Assembly: GCA_017654935.2 (NCBI GenBank)
Contig: CM065704.1
Coordinates: 27,124,824 to 27,188,823 of the forward strand
Reading direction: 5' to 3'
Length of the DNA: 64,000 nucleotides
Origin: Phymorhynchus buccinoides
Lineage: Eukaryota; Mollusca; Gastropoda; Neogastropoda; Raphitomidae
The position numbers and the translations under genes are program-made. The notes under the pieces are model-generated. The model did no database searches. It worked only from the letters and a program-made list of their open reading frames with translations, and was not told the DNA's origin. Below, one piece after another: positions 63,181-64,000 of the stretch. Within the stretch, counting starts at the first letter, position 1. Each line of letters opens with the position of its first letter.

Positions 63181-63535
63181 TTCTTCTTCGCCTTAGGCAG
63201 CCAACTTCATCACGTTGAAGATTCTGCTGCACTTAAGGGGGTAGTACTAGTACATGATATATAGTAGTAGGAAAAAGAAAGAAAATATGTTCAGCAAAGA
63301 TACTGTAGAAAGTGAACTGATGAAATATTATGGGGGGAAGATAGAGCCCTAGACAGTCAGAGTCAGGGATATTGTAGGTATTTTTAGATACTCTGCTTGC
63401 TGTGCAGATGGATGTTTATGAGATTCAAAATTTAAGGAGGTTAGTCAGAGATTGAAGTTTTTATTTTTATTTTTTTAAGGGGGGGGGGGGTAGGGGAGAG
63501 ACGTGTGATAGAGGGAAAGATGAGTTAAAAGTCAT
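63181..63535. other. no gene seen
   Basis: Unremarkable except for a poly-G run at 63479-63491. Confidence 0.4.
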
Positions 63536-63539
63536 ACAT

Positions 63540-63720
63540 GACCGTTAAATGCCCCGGTCTAGTCATAGACACCCGGGCCTTGCATGATGTATGCAGAGTG
63601 TGTCATGCATGACCGTTAAGTCCCCCCCGGATCAGCCAGGGAAACTCCGGCCCCACATGATGCATGCAAAGGAGATGGGGACATGTGTGACAGTAAGGCC
63701 ACACATGTTGCATGCAGAGA
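63540..63720. repeat. imperfect tandem repeat, about 70-bp period
   Basis: GACCGTTAARTSCCCC at 63540 and 63611, each followed by CCGGSCY and CATGATGYATGCA words. A third partial unit (ACACATGTTGCATGCAGAG) follows near 63701. Confidence 0.65.
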
Positions 63721-64000
63721 AGGACCACAGACCTTTCGCAGTATCTAGGCAAGACAAATCCGGCTACCGTAGCGGCCCCCGGGGTCGAACCCCGTGCGGC
63801 AGGAGCTAACTTTGATCTATAGCACCTAATTGAGGGCCTAACTCCCTAGTTTAATGTGTTGTTGGGACAAGTGGGGGTGGGGGGTTAGAATGGGCAGAGG
63901 CTCGGGGTACAGGCCCGTATCTCACATTCTCCAGGCTATGGGTACGGCGTTCAATCACAGGACGCATATCGTCGCTGTCCGACGCTAACCGTGTATCTAC
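63721..64000. other. no gene seen
   Basis: Contains a palindromic GGGGTCGAACCCC (63781-63793) resembling a tRNA T-arm, but no complete tRNA fold was found. Confidence 0.4.

Noticed and set aside
63721..63800. Possible tRNA or tRNA-derived SINE
   Set aside because: GGGGTTCGACCCC on the minus strand resembles a T-arm, but no matching acceptor, D-arm or anticodon arm could be folded around it.

Overview
This is eukaryotic, repeat-rich, intron-rich animal DNA. The one clear host gene encodes a mosaic receptor (CUB-like, C-type-lectin-like, LDL-receptor class A, leucine-rich repeats, rhodopsin-type 7TM) of the kind first described as GRL101 in the snail Lymnaea. With the dense non-LTR retrotransposons and long CA/GA microsatellites this suggests a mollusc, probably a gastropod. 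That is inference; no species marker is visible.

Host gene (minus strand). I assembled it from exons whose splice phases agree. A first exon at 46429-45824 has a signal peptide and a CUB-like region, with one apparently missing base in a G-run. A second CUB-like exon lies at 38971-38676. A short CTLD exon lies at 27631-27549. An exon with the CTLD end and LDLa modules lies at 19409-18847, repeated at 8398-7836. The terminal exon with LDLa, LRR and 7TM lies at 15681-13633, repeated at 4675-2627. Joining the last two exons rebuilds a six-cysteine LDLa module exactly across the intron. At least one N-terminal CTLD exon was not found.

Duplication. About 661-11169 and 11670-22180 are near-identical direct copies separated by a 500-N gap. 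The receptor exons encode identical protein, but the LINE at the right end of each copy differs by about 2%. This may be a very recent duplication or an assembly artefact.

Everything else is mostly mobile DNA. It includes a Penelope-like GIY-YIG remnant, at least six non-LTR families, Tc1/mariner and pogo-like elements, a Ty3/gypsy integrase remnant, foldback/MITE elements carrying telomere-like TTAGGG blocks, several satellites, and two 126-bp copies of an element whose head matches the 5' end of U2 snRNA. Both U2-headed copies are flanked by 10-bp direct repeats, and one has an empty-site paralogue within this window.

Layout: 0.2-0.9 kb Penelope remnant; 2.6-8.4 kb receptor exons copy A; 8.5-11.2 kb LINE; gap; 11.7-22.8 kb copy B; 23-27.3 kb Tc1-like, satellite and LINE fragments; 27.5 kb CTLD exon; gap at 29.3-29.8 kb; 29.8-33.6 kb RNase H LINE; 34.2-36.4 kb LINE in a GA microsatellite; 37-38.3 kb mariner-like TIR element; 38.7 kb CUB exon; 39.6-45.2 kb three or more LINE fragments; 45.8-46.4 kb first exon; 46.8-47.7 kb GA-rich tract; 48.6-58.4 kb DNA transposons, MITEs and U2-headed SINEs; 58.9-64 kb gypsy, foldback and LINE remnants.
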